The notes under the pieces are model-generated. The model ran no database searches. It had not been told where the DNA came from and saw only the letters and a program-made list of their open reading frames with translations. From Gracilibacteraceae bacterium (lineage in GTDB: Bacteria; Bacillota; Desulfitobacteriia; Desulfitobacteriales; Syntrophobotulaceae), in the NCBI GenBank assembly GCA_031270805.1, contig JAISWK010000144.1, forward strand, positions 1-38,299: a stretch of DNA of 38,299 bases, in the 5' to 3' direction. Both the position numbers and the translations under genes were made by a program. This document shows positions 1-7,491 of the stretch, piece after piece. Numbering within the stretch: position 1 is the stretch's first letter; each line of letters opens with the position of its first letter.

Positions 1-40
1 CCGGGGGTTGCTGCCAATGCTTTTTCCACACAGTCTGACG
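1..40. repeat. Left copy of a ~40-bp end repeat (inverted at right end)
   Basis: These bases are the reverse complement of 38160-38198, differing only by one T in a T-run (five here, four As there). The copies sit at the two ends of the window in opposite orientation. Because the interior is core chromosomal genes, the likeliest reading is a dispersed repeat at which the assembly ended, not the termini of a 38-kb transposon. No transposase gene is next to it. Confidence 0.85.
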
Positions 41-115
41 GCCCCATTTTGTTGGGCGGGCGCCAAATGGGCGCCCCTACGACTCCCTTTCTCACACAGT
101 CTGCCGTCCCCATTT
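27..115. repeat. Two direct 23-bp repeats around a GC hairpin
   Basis: Positions 27-49 and 93-115 match at 21 of 23 bases (both begin CACACAGTCTG and end CCCCATTT). Between them is a perfect hairpin, GGGCGCC at 58-64 and GGCGCCC at 70-76 with a five-base loop, followed by CCTACGAC. The hairpin plus its CGTAGGGGCGC flank (read on the - strand) recurs near 18033 and 38200. It looks like a small modular non-coding repeat with no reading frame of its own. Confidence 0.7.
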
Positions 116-395
116 AGTCCTGGAACCAACAAATGCTTTTTATTTTTATCATCGGGGTCTTTTTTGTACCCATAGGGCGGGTTAGGGCAAAAGTGTTCGC
201 CGGATTTACCCTTTGACGTGGATAGTATTTTGAAATCAGACCCGGACAAAGTTCGGGAAAAAGATATTGAAATATAAGGTAATTTCTAACCACATCCAAT
301 TGATTTTTGCTTTTGCGTCCGATATAATAAATAAAGCTATGCGATATATGCCATAATACAAAAACTGTCGTCCTGTTTGCAGGGGGTGAAAGTGA
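116..395. other. AT-rich gene-free stretch upstream of the small membrane protein
   Basis: No coding frame with a ribosome binding site was found here. From about 230 the composition turns AT-rich compared with the GC-rich genes to the right. The only functional signal seen is a promoter at 300-328. The sudden base-composition change beside a repeat is compatible with an insertion or rearrangement boundary. Confidence 0.5.
300..328 (+). promoter_or_regulatory. Sigma-A type promoter for the 396 gene
   Basis: TTGATT at 300-305 and a perfect TATAAT at 323-328 are separated by 17 bases. Transcription would start near 335, about 60 bases before the ATG at 396. A GGGGGTG ribosome binding site lies just upstream of that ATG. 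Confidence 0.65.
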
Positions 396-794
396 ATGAC
401 ACGCAAGGATATAATAAAAGACTTTTTCAAAAAAACCGTGTTGCCGGTAGCACTCGCCGCGCTACTCTTTACCATGTGCAAGCCAAGTTTCACAAAGGAC
501 GGCGTAACTGATTACATGATGGTTTGGCTTATTAGCGGTATTCCGTTCGGCATTTGGCGTTTGCGCCTGTGGCTTATCCCGCGTAATTTTGATATTGGCG
601 GTACTGCGGGCATATGGGCGCTTAACTTCATCATTGGTGGTCTGATTGGCGGGGTTATCATTGTATGGCGGCTGCTTGTCGCCGCCTGGTATCTCATTCT
701 GACCGTGTACCGGCTTGCAACCTACAACAACGAAAGCAACCGCGTTGCGCGGGAAGTCGATACAATGGTAGCCGATACAAATAAAAATAAATAG
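396..794 (+). CDS. Small integral membrane protein, DUF6050-like
   Basis: This 132-residue protein has a short basic start, hydrophobic segments at about 14-30 and 42-60, and a long hydrophobic stretch at about 80-110 containing repeated Gly-Gly-Leu-Ile-Gly. The tail from about 112 is polar. The phrase TKDGVTDY followed by a GIPFG helix resembles, from memory, small Bacillota membrane proteins grouped as DUF6050, which are often found on accessory elements; this was not checked by a search. The ATG has a GGGGGTG ribosome binding site and its own promoter at 300-328. The function is unknown. It lies next to the left repeat and is probably accessory rather than part of the purA unit. Confidence 0.7.
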   Translation: MTRKDIIKDFFKKTVLPVALAALLFTMCKPSFTKDGVTDYMMVWLISGIPFGIWRLRLWLIPRNFDIGGTAGIWALNFIIGGLIGGVIIVWRLLVAAWYLILTVYRLATYNNESNRVAREVDTMVADTNKNK

Positions 795-882
795 CGCACA
801 AAAAAGCAGACTTTGGATTGAGGCCGCAAAACTTCCGAAAAGCCTTTTCCGCCATGTCCTCCGCGCGCCGAGATAATTTATG
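795..882. other. Short spacer before the purA promoter
   Basis: This is the first part of the 301-base gap between the small membrane protein and purA. It shows no reading frame with a ribosome binding site and no clear terminator. The rest of the gap is a promoter (883-911) and a structured leader (917-1095). Confidence 0.4.
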
Positions 883-911
883 TTGAAAAAGGGCGGATTT
901 TCTGTTATAGT
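883..911 (+). promoter_or_regulatory. purA promoter
   Basis: TTGAAA at 883-888 and TATAGT at 906-911 are spaced by 17 bases, close to the sigma-A consensus. The start point would be near 917-919. That leaves a leader of about 178 bases before the purA ATG at 1096. Confidence 0.7.
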
Positions 912-916
912 GACTT

Positions 917-1095
917 GGGAACTAGCGGAACCTGGCGCCTTGCCAGAGCACAAAATTGCTGCGTCAACTGCACAAGTTATTTGAGGGCAGTCCCTTACGG
1001 ACGCGAAACCGCAAAGAAGCGGCCAGTCTCAGTTGTGGGCGTTGGTCCGCTTTAGTGTGTGTGGCGCAGATCATGACAAAATGGGGGTAAAAATC
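917..1095 (+). promoter_or_regulatory. Structured 5' leader of purA, class not recognised
   Basis: Hairpins lie back to back. CTGGC 932-936 pairs with GCCAG 942-946, and AGCA 947-950 pairs with TGCT 957-960. GCGTC 961-965 pairs with GACGC 1000-1004 and encloses AACT/AGTT (966-969, 975-978) and AGGG/CCCT (984-987, 992-995). CCGC 1009-1012 pairs with GCGG 1019-1022. The inner part reads as a three-way junction. It does not match the purine, PRPP, ZTP, c-di-GMP or SRP RNA signatures that I know. A cis-acting regulator of purA is inferred from position and folding only. Confidence 0.45.
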
Positions 1096-2403
1096 ATGCC
1101 GGCGGTAGTGTTAATCGGAGCGCAATGGGGAGATGAAGGCAAGGGAAAAATAACGGATTTTTTGGCGGAAAAATCTCAGGTCGTCGTTCGTTATCAGGGG
1201 GGCAGCAATGCCGGGCATACCATAGTCCTGGGGCCGGAGGTCTATAAACTGCACCTGGTGCCCTCGGGTATTTTTTACCCGGAAAAACTGTGCCTGATCG
1301 CGGGCGGCGTCGTCCTGGATCCGGCGGTACTGCTCGCGGAACTCGCCTCTCTGCGGCTAAGAGGCGTCAGCGCCGCGAACTTGCGCGTCAGCACGAACGC
1401 GCACGTGATTATGCCGTACCACCGCCTGCTGGACGAATTGGAGGAAAACGCGCGCGGCGCGGCCAGGATCGGCACGACGGGCCGCGGCATCGGGCCGGCT
1501 TACCGTGATAAAATCAACCGCTCGGGGATCCGGGTGCAGGATTTGCTCGAACCGGATCTGTTGAGCGCGAAGCTCGACGAGAACCTGGCGGAGAAAAACG
1601 CCCTGCTGACGAAAATTTACGGACATGATCCATTGCCGGCGGAGGCCATCCGCCGGGAATACTTGGAGTACGGCGCGCGGCTGGCGCCCTCTGTCACGGA
1701 CACGGCGCTGCTGGTTAATGAAAGGCTGGCGCGCGGGGAGCGCGTTTTGTTCGAGGGAGCGCAGGGGATCATGCTCGATCTCGATCACGGCACCTACCCC
1801 TTTGTCACTTCCTCCAATCCCGTAGCCGGCGGCGCCTGCACGGGGGCCGGCGTCGGGCCGCTCTGCATCGACTCGGTGGTCGGCGTGCTGAAAGCCTATA
1901 CGACGCGGGTCGGCTCCGGGCCGTTTCCGACGGAGCTGGCGGGGGAAAAAGGGGATCTGCTCCGGCAGCGCGGCGGTGAATACGGCACCACCACCGGCCG
2001 GGCCAGGCGCTGCGGCTGGCTGGACGCGGTCGTGGCGCGCTACGCGGTCAGAATCAGCGGTTTATCGCACCTGGCTCTCATGAAACTGGATGTGCTGACC
2101 GGGTTTGGCCCTTTAAAAATATGCACGGGCTACCGTCTGCCGGACGGCACCATACTGACGGAATTTCCCCAAAGCGCGCGGGTCTTGAGCCAAATTACCC
2201 CTGTGTATGAAGAACTGGCCGGCTGGGACGAGGACGTGAGCGGGATCCGGGATTTTGACCGCCTACCGGCCACGGCCCGGGCCTATGTCCGCAGGGTGGA
2301 GGAATTAGCGGGGGCGCCGGTGACGCTGCTCGCCGTGGGTCCGGAGCGGGAACAGACCATAGCGCGGGGCCATGTGTTTGCCCCGGAGCCCGGGGGCCAA
2401 TAA
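1096..2403 (+). CDS. purA: Adenylosuccinate synthetase
   Basis: The enzyme joins IMP and aspartate using GTP to form adenylosuccinate, the first committed step to AMP, in the cytosol. The 435-residue protein opens with the family loop GAQWGDEGKGK (residues 8-18). Asp13 and His41 (in NAGHT) sit at the positions of the catalytic pair in the E. coli enzyme. IGTTGRGIGPAY and EYGTTTGRARRCGW, which bind IMP and GTP, follow. The frame is open upstream to 1033, but the ATG at 1096 is chosen because GGGGG lies eight bases before it and the protein then starts like its relatives. Length is normal. It is preceded by a promoter and a long folded leader. Confidence 0.97.
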   Translation: MPAVVLIGAQWGDEGKGKITDFLAEKSQVVVRYQGGSNAGHTIVLGPEVYKLHLVPSGIFYPEKLCLIAGGVVLDPAVLLAELASLRLRGVSAANLRVSTNAHVIMPYHRLLDELEENARGAARIGTTGRGIGPAYRDKINRSGIRVQDLLEPDLLSAKLDENLAEKNALLTKIYGHDPLPAEAIRREYLEYGARLAPSVTDTALLVNERLARGERVLFEGAQGIMLDLDHGTYPFVTSSNPVAGGACTGAGVGPLCIDSVVGVLKAYTTRVGSGPFPTELAGEKGDLLRQRGGEYGTTTGRARRCGWLDAVVARYAVRISGLSHLALMKLDVLTGFGPLKICTGYRLPDGTILTEFPQSARVLSQITPVYEELAGWDEDVSGIRDFDRLPATARAYVRRVEELAGAPVTLLAVGPEREQTIARGHVFAPEPGGQ

Positions 2404-2455
2404 ACTGCGCGTTTTTATTTGGCCCAGCTGAGAATTAAGGAAGCGAGGTGTTTCC

Positions 2456-3214
2456 TTGGAAGACGAAAAGAAATTTGCCGTACTGATTGACGCGGATAAT
2501 ATTTCCGAGCGCTATATTAAATTTATTTTAGACGAAATATCAAACGAGGGTCTGGCCACCTACAAGCGTATTTACGGCGACTGGACCACGCCGAATCTGA
2601 ACCCCTGGAAAACGGCGCTGCTCAACAATTCCATCCTGCCGTTCCAGCAATTCGCCTACACGAGCGGCAAAAACGCCACGGATTCGGCCATGATCATCGA
2701 CGCGATGGATATTTTTTATTCCGGCCAGGTCAACGGGTTCTGCATAGTGTCCTCGGACAGCGATTTTACCCGGCTGGCCGCGCGGCTGCGCGAGGGCGGC
2801 ATGATTGTCATCGGCATGGGGGAGAAAAAAACCCCGAACTCGTTCATTTCCGCCTGCAACCGTTTTAAGTATTTGGATATTCTGGCCGCAGAATCAGCGA
2901 AAACGGATCCGGAGGAAAAAACGACCGAAGGCGGGGCGCTGCGACCGAAGGTGGAGGCGGGCGCGGCCAAGGCGGATAAATCAGCGGCGGACAAACGCAC
3001 GATTAAAGCGGCCATCCTCGCTATCGTCGGGGAAAGCTCCGACGACAACGGCTGGCTCAATATCAGCGAGTTGGGCAATCGGCTGGTCAAGCGTTACCCG
3101 GACTTTGACGTCCGCAACTTCAATTTTTCCAAATTGTCGATGTTTGTGCAGTCATTGGATTACTTGGTGACCAAAAAAGTGCAAAACGGCGTCTATATCA
3201 AAATCAAGCCGTGA
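2456..3214 (+). CDS. NYN (PIN-like) domain protein with C-terminal OST-HTH
   Basis: The protein has 252 residues. The N-terminal part (7-140) is a LabA/DUF88-type NYN domain. LIDADN at 10-15, the D76 region (NATDSAMIIDAMD) and SSDSDF at 99-104 supply the clustered acidic residues of PIN-like metal-dependent RNases. Residues about 145-178 form an Ala/Lys/Glu linker. Residues 180-252 resemble an OST-HTH/LOTUS winged helix, an RNA-binding module. The TTG start follows GAGGTG with six bases of spacing. RNA cleavage or RNA binding is a family-based expectation; the substrate is unknown. It lies 52 bases after purA and may be read through from its promoter. Confidence 0.85.
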   Translation: MEDEKKFAVLIDADNISERYIKFILDEISNEGLATYKRIYGDWTTPNLNPWKTALLNNSILPFQQFAYTSGKNATDSAMIIDAMDIFYSGQVNGFCIVSSDSDFTRLAARLREGGMIVIGMGEKKTPNSFISACNRFKYLDILAAESAKTDPEEKTTEGGALRPKVEAGAAKADKSAADKRTIKAAILAIVGESSDDNGWLNISELGNRLVKRYPDFDVRNFNFSKLSMFVQSLDYLVTKKVQNGVYIKIKP

Positions 3215-3241
3215 GCAGGGGAAGGATGCTCCCATGGAAAA

Positions 3242-3261
3242 AATTATTCCGTATGATAATT
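3242..3261. promoter_or_regulatory. AT-rich inverted repeat before the CWB2/arg genes
   Basis: AATTAT at 3242-3247 and ATAATT at 3256-3261 are perfect inverted arms around an eight-base centre that includes TATGAT, a possible -10 element. It is the only AT-rich gap before the CWB2 and arginine genes. An ArgR-type operator is conceivable, but the arms do not clearly match the ARG-box consensus and no -35 is obvious. Confidence 0.3.
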
Positions 3262-3280
3262 GAAGAAAGGAGTTGACAGT

Positions 3281-4282
3281 ATGAAAAAAGGAAAAGCGGG
3301 TATTCCAGCCGCCGCCCTCACGCTTTTTTGCCTGCTGGCCCTGGCCCTGCCGGCCTCGGCTTACGACACCGTAGTCTACAGACCGCTGCGCCTTGAGGGC
3401 GCCGACCGCATCGCCACGGCGATTGAAGTGGCCCGTTACGGCTGGGAAAAAGAAGGCGCTTTTCGGGTGGTAATCGTCCCGGCCAATCAGGAAAACCTGA
3501 TTGATTCCGTGGCGGTGGCGCCCCTGGCGACGCAGTTTGACGCTCCGATCCTGCTGACGGATAAAAACAAACTCGATCCCCGCGTCAGGATGGAACTACA
3601 GAATTGGGGCACGCACACGGTTTACGCCGTCGGTGGTTTATCGGACGGCCTGATTGCCGAACTGCGCGGCATGGCGGGGGTTTATGTCGAAGTCATCAGG
3701 GGGCGTGACCGCTGGGAAACGTCCCGGTTGCTCAACGCGAGGATGTCCGCGCCGGAAGGCGCCTTTGTCGTCGGCTATAATTCCGTGGCCGACGCGCTGA
3801 TGATATCCTCCTTTGCCGGGAAAAATTCCTACCGCGTGGTTTTGGCGGACAGAAACGGCGCTGTCGATATGTCTCAGCTTATCGGTTCCCGCATCTACCT
3901 GCTGGGCGACGAGCGAACCGTGGCCGGCGTCGACGCCGCCAAAATACCGGGCGGCGTGGTTGTGCGCATCGCCGAGTTCGAAAAGACTATTTACGACCGC
4001 AACTGGGAAGTCCTGCGCACGTTTAATTTTGATTATGATTATGTTTTTGTGGCCAACGGAGACTCGCTCGTGGACGCCCTCTCCGTCTCCTCGCTGGCGG
4101 GGCGGACGGGGGCCCCCATCGCTTTTGCCAATAAATACCATGTGCCGGCGATGGAGTTTGGCCAGTTCGAGGGCAATCTGCGGATGCATCTGAGCAAGTG
4201 CATCATCCTCGGAGGGCCGAGTGTTCTCGACGACCAGGTCATGCAGGATTTGACCTTTGTCCGCGAAATTCCCAAAGAATGA
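3281..4282 (+). CDS. Secreted protein with cell-wall-binding repeats (CWB2)
   Basis: The 333-residue protein starts with a signal peptide: MKKGKAG, a hydrophobic core, then ALPASA before the mature YDT. The rest holds three cell-wall-binding-repeat-2 units. Each has an R-x-x-G-x-D-R or similar opening, an xDALxxxxLA-like strand and an aPIllt strand ending in a Gly-Gly turn (for example YAVGGLSDG and CIILGGPSV). In clostridia these repeats anchor surface proteins to wall polymers. No catalytic domain is attached, so this may be a short wall-bound protein. An in-frame TTG exists at 3260, but the ATG at 3281 has GAAAGGAG at the right distance. It ends 34 bases before argC. Confidence 0.88.
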   Translation: MKKGKAGIPAAALTLFCLLALALPASAYDTVVYRPLRLEGADRIATAIEVARYGWEKEGAFRVVIVPANQENLIDSVAVAPLATQFDAPILLTDKNKLDPRVRMELQNWGTHTVYAVGGLSDGLIAELRGMAGVYVEVIRGRDRWETSRLLNARMSAPEGAFVVGYNSVADALMISSFAGKNSYRVVLADRNGAVDMSQLIGSRIYLLGDERTVAGVDAAKIPGGVVVRIAEFEKTIYDRNWEVLRTFNFDYDYVFVANGDSLVDALSVSSLAGRTGAPIAFANKYHVPAMEFGQFEGNLRMHLSKCIILGGPSVLDDQVMQDLTFVREIPKE

Positions 4283-4316
4283 GAGGACGAGCGCCAATCG
4301 GACGGGATGTGGAAAT

Positions 4317-5339
4317 ATGAGAGTCGGGGTAATGGGAGCGACCGGATATACGGGACATGAACTTTTGCGGCTGCTGCGCGGGCACCCGGAGGCGGAAACG
4401 GTTTTTCTGGGTTCTGCCGCTCACGTCGGCGCCGACATCCGGGAGATTTATCCCGGCTTGCCCGGGCAATGGCCAACATTGCGGGCGGAAGAAACGCCGG
4501 CGGTGGATATTCTGTTCTGCGCCCTGCCCTCCGGGACGACCGCCGCCCGCGCCGGCCGTTTTTTGGCCGCCGGCATTAAGGTCATAGACCTCAGCGCGGA
4601 CTTCCGTCTGCGCGATGCGGCGGAGTATGAAGCCTGGTACGGTCTGCGCCATCCGGCGCCGGATCTGCTCGAGGAAGCCGTTTACGGTCTGCCGGAGTTT
4701 TACCGGGCTGATATCAGCGCCGCCCGGCTCGTCGCCAATCCGGGCTGCTACCCGACGGCGGCGCTCTTAGCCTTGCGCCCCTTGCTCCAAGCCGGCTTGC
4801 TCGAGGCGTCCTCGCTCATCATCGACGCCGCTTCCGGCGTTTCCGGAGCGGGCCGGACAGTGGCGGCGGACTATCTTTTCTCGGAAATAAACGAAAATTA
4901 CAAACCCTACGGCGTGGGCGTCCATCGGCACACGCCGGAGATAGAGCAGGAATTGAGCCTGGCGGCGGGCCAAGCCCTGCGGGTCAGTTTCACTCCGCAT
5001 TTGCTGCCGATAACGCGGGGCATCCTGGCGACGATTTACGCCCGGCCGGCGCCGGGCGTCAGCGAAGCGGATCTGCGCCGCTCTTGGGAAGAAGCTTACG
5101 CGGATGAAAGTTTTGTTCTGCCGCTGCCGCCGGGGGTGTGGCCGCAGACCAAATTCGCCGCCGCGAGCAATTATGTTTTTTTGCAGCTTAGGCTGGATGA
5201 ACGCACGGGGCGCGTCGTTATCGCCGCCGCCATCGATAACCTGGTGCGCGGCGCGGCGGGGCAGGCGGTGCAAAATATGAACCTCATGCTGGGCCGGCCG
5301 GAGCGGCTGGGCCTGGAGCAGGCCGGGCTGTGGCCCTAA
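4317..5339 (+). CDS. argC: N-acetyl-gamma-glutamyl-phosphate reductase
   Basis: ArgC reduces N-acetylglutamyl phosphate to the semialdehyde with NADPH, the third step of arginine synthesis. The 340-residue protein has the nucleotide-binding start VGVMGATGYTGHELLRLL (residues 3-20). The active-site cysteine is Cys144 in NPGCYPTAALL, and HRHTPEIEQEL and SFTPHLLPITRGI follow as expected. The ATG at 4317 gives the usual family N-terminus, although the frame is open from 4257. It begins the tight argC-argJ-argB-argD run, 21 bases before argJ. Confidence 0.97.
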   Translation: MRVGVMGATGYTGHELLRLLRGHPEAETVFLGSAAHVGADIREIYPGLPGQWPTLRAEETPAVDILFCALPSGTTAARAGRFLAAGIKVIDLSADFRLRDAAEYEAWYGLRHPAPDLLEEAVYGLPEFYRADISAARLVANPGCYPTAALLALRPLLQAGLLEASSLIIDAASGVSGAGRTVAADYLFSEINENYKPYGVGVHRHTPEIEQELSLAAGQALRVSFTPHLLPITRGILATIYARPAPGVSEADLRRSWEEAYADESFVLPLPPGVWPQTKFAAASNYVFLQLRLDERTGRVVIAAAIDNLVRGAAGQAVQNMNLMLGRPERLGLEQAGLWP

Positions 5340-5360
5340 GGAACAATATCGGGAGGCATT

Positions 5361-6599
5361 ATGCGGGAAATTGAAGGCGGCGTCGCCGCACCGGCCGGTT
5401 TTTGGGCCGCGGGAGCGCAGGCCGGGCTCAAAGCCGCCGGCGGCTACGACGTCGCGTTATTGTATTCCGATTGTCCGGCGGCGGGCGCGGCGGTTTACAC
5501 GCGCAACGCGGTGCGGGCCCACCCGCTGGCCCTGACTGCGGCCCACCTCGCGGACGGCGCGGCCCGGGCCGTGGTCGTCAATAGCGGCAACGCCAACGCC
5601 TGTATGGGAGAGCGGGGCGAGCGGGACGCCCGGGCAATGGCTCAGGCGGCGGCCCGGGCGCTGGAACTGCCGGAAACGGATGTTCTCGCGGCTTCGACCG
5701 GCGTGATCGGGCAGCCGTTGCCGCTGGAGAGAGTGTGCGCCGGCATCGCGGCGGCGGCGGCGGCGATCGGGACTCTGCGCGCCGGAGCGGGGGAGGCGGG
5801 CCTCGCGGCCCGGAAGGCGGAGGCGGCGCGCACGGCGGCGCTGGCGATCATGACCACGGACCTGGCGGTCAAGGAGCAGGCTTGGGAAATGGCCGGCCCG
5901 GCCGGGCCGGTGCGGCTGGGTATTATGGCCAAGGGTTCGGGGATGATTCACCCGAATATGGGCACCATGCTTGGCTTCATCACGACCGACGCCGATCTGC
6001 CGCCGCCGCTGATGCAGGATATGCTGCGGGCGGCTGTGGACGACAGCTTTAACATGGCGACGGTGGACGGAGACACCAGCACGAACGACATGGTTATTAT
6101 GCTGGCCAACGGCCGCTCCGGCGTCCGCCCGGCCGCCGGGGCAGAAGATAGATTCCGCCGCCTGCTGAACGCGGCTTGCGTCGCGATGGCCCGGGCGATC
6201 GCCCGGGACGGCGAAGGCGCGACTAAACTGCTGGAGACGCGGGTGCGCGGCGCGGCCTCCCGGGTGGACGCCCGCCGCATTGCCCGCGCCGTCTGCGGTT
6301 CCAGCCTGGTGAAGACCGCCATGTACGGGGAAGACGCCAATTGGGGCCGGATTATCGCCGCCGCCGGTTATGCCGGCGCCGATTTCAACCCGGATGGATT
6401 TGCCCTCAGCCTGAACGGGCTGGCCGTGGCGGCGGCGGGGCGGGGCCTGCCCTTCGCCGAGGCGGAGGCGAAAGCGCGCCTCAGCTCGGCGGAAATCGTT
6501 ATAGATATTTCTCTCGCGGACGGCGAGGCAGAAGCCGTGGCCTGGGGCTGCGACCTGACGCCCGGGTATGTGGATATCAACGCCGCCTACAGGTCGTAA
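5361..6599 (+). CDS. argJ: Bifunctional ornithine acetyltransferase / N-acetylglutamate synthase
   Basis: ArgJ moves the acetyl group from N-acetylornithine to glutamate, giving the acetyl-recycling arginine pathway. The precursor has 412 residues and is normally self-cleaved into two chains before a threonine. The cleavage region is KGSGMIHPNMGTML, with Thr202 as the predicted new N-terminus. The residue before it is Gly201, where many homologues carry Ala. ATKLLETRV and the terminal PGYVDINAAYRS are typical. The ATG follows GGGAGG with five bases of spacing. Gene order argC-argJ-argB-argD, with no argA in view, fits the cyclic pathway. The gene is very GC-rich, which creates long meaningless frames on the other strand. 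Confidence 0.96.
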   Translation: MREIEGGVAAPAGFWAAGAQAGLKAAGGYDVALLYSDCPAAGAAVYTRNAVRAHPLALTAAHLADGAARAVVVNSGNANACMGERGERDARAMAQAAARALELPETDVLAASTGVIGQPLPLERVCAGIAAAAAAIGTLRAGAGEAGLAARKAEAARTAALAIMTTDLAVKEQAWEMAGPAGPVRLGIMAKGSGMIHPNMGTMLGFITTDADLPPPLMQDMLRAAVDDSFNMATVDGDTSTNDMVIMLANGRSGVRPAAGAEDRFRRLLNAACVAMARAIARDGEGATKLLETRVRGAASRVDARRIARAVCGSSLVKTAMYGEDANWGRIIAAAGYAGADFNPDGFALSLNGLAVAAAGRGLPFAEAEAKARLSSAEIVIDISLADGEAEAVAWGCDLTPGYVDINAAYRS

Positions 6600-6611
6600 G
6601 AAAGGGGTAAT

Positions 6612-7475
6612 ATGCCGACGGTCAGCGACAGGGAGCGGGCGAACATTCTGGCGGAAGCGCTGCCCTATATCCAAAAATTCGCCGGCGCCGTGATTGTGAT
6701 CAAGTACGGCGGCCACGCCATGATCGAGCCGGCGCTGAAAGAAAAAGTCATTCTCGACATCTTGCTCCTCCAATCAGTCGGCTTAAAGCCGGTGGTTGTA
6801 CACGGCGGCGGCCCGGAAATCAGCGCCATGCTGAAACGGGTCGGCAAAGAGAGCGCGTTTGCTCACGGACTGCGCGTAACGGACGCCGAAACCATGGAAA
6901 TAACCTCCATGGTGCTGGTCGGCAAACTGAACACGGAGATCGTATCGCTTTTGAACGGACGCGGCGGCCGGGCCGTCGGTCTTTCCGGGCACGACGCCCG
7001 TCTGCTCGTAGCGGAAAAAATACAAATGACAGACGTCGATCTCGGTTTTGTCGGCGAAATCAAACAGGTCAACCCGGCGATCATTCACTCTTTGCTCGCG
7101 GAGGGCTATATCCCGGTCATATCGCCTTTGGCCGGCGGCGAAGGGCATGAGGCGTACAATGTCAACGCCGACACGGCGGCCGGCTGCATCGCCGGGGCCC
7201 TGAACGCGGACAAGCTGCTCCTTTTGACCGACGTGCGCGGGATCATGCGTGACGTCAGCGATGCGGACACGCTGCTGCCGTTTATCAGCCGCGGCGACAT
7301 CCCGGCTCTGATCGCGGACGGCACGCTGCAGGGCGGCATGATTCCCAAGGCGGAATGTGCCCTGAACGCCCTGAACCTGGGGGTGGGCGGCGTACAAATT
7401 ATCGACGGGCGGGAACCGCACGCCATATTGCTGGAACTTTTTACCGCCGGCGGCGTCGGCACGATGATCGGCTGA
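6612..7475 (+). CDS. argB: Acetylglutamate kinase
   Basis: ArgB phosphorylates N-acetylglutamate with ATP, the second step of arginine synthesis and often the arginine-inhibited one. The 287-residue amino acid kinase has VIKYGGHAM (Lys31, Gly33, Gly34), [28 protein letters not shown] and [10 protein letters not shown]. The N-terminal stretch before the KYGGH strand is about 28 residues, long enough for the helix that interlocks dimers in arginine-sensitive forms, so feedback inhibition is plausible. The start follows AAAGGGG. It lies 12 bases after argJ and 16 before argD. Confidence 0.97.
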   Translation: MPTVSDRERANILAEALPYIQKFAGAVIVIKYGGHAMIEPALKEKVILDILLLQSVGLKPVVVHGGGPEISAMLKRVGKESAFAHGLRVTDAETMEITSMVLVGKLNTEIVSLLNGRGGRAVGLSGHDARLLVAEKIQMTDVDLGFVGEIKQVNPAIIHSLLAEGYIPVISPLAGGEGHEAYNVNADTAAGCIAGALNADKLLLLTDVRGIMRDVSDADTLLPFISRGDIPALIADGTLQGGMIPKAECALNALNLGVGGVQIIDGREPHAILLELFTAGGVGTMIG

Positions 7476-7491
7476 GGGGAGAAGGGAAAAA

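Noticed and set aside
917-1095. A purine, PRPP, ZTP or c-di-GMP riboswitch, or an SRP RNA, upstream of purA
   Set aside because: The conserved sequence blocks of these RNAs, as far as I know them, are absent. Only a generic structured leader is claimed.
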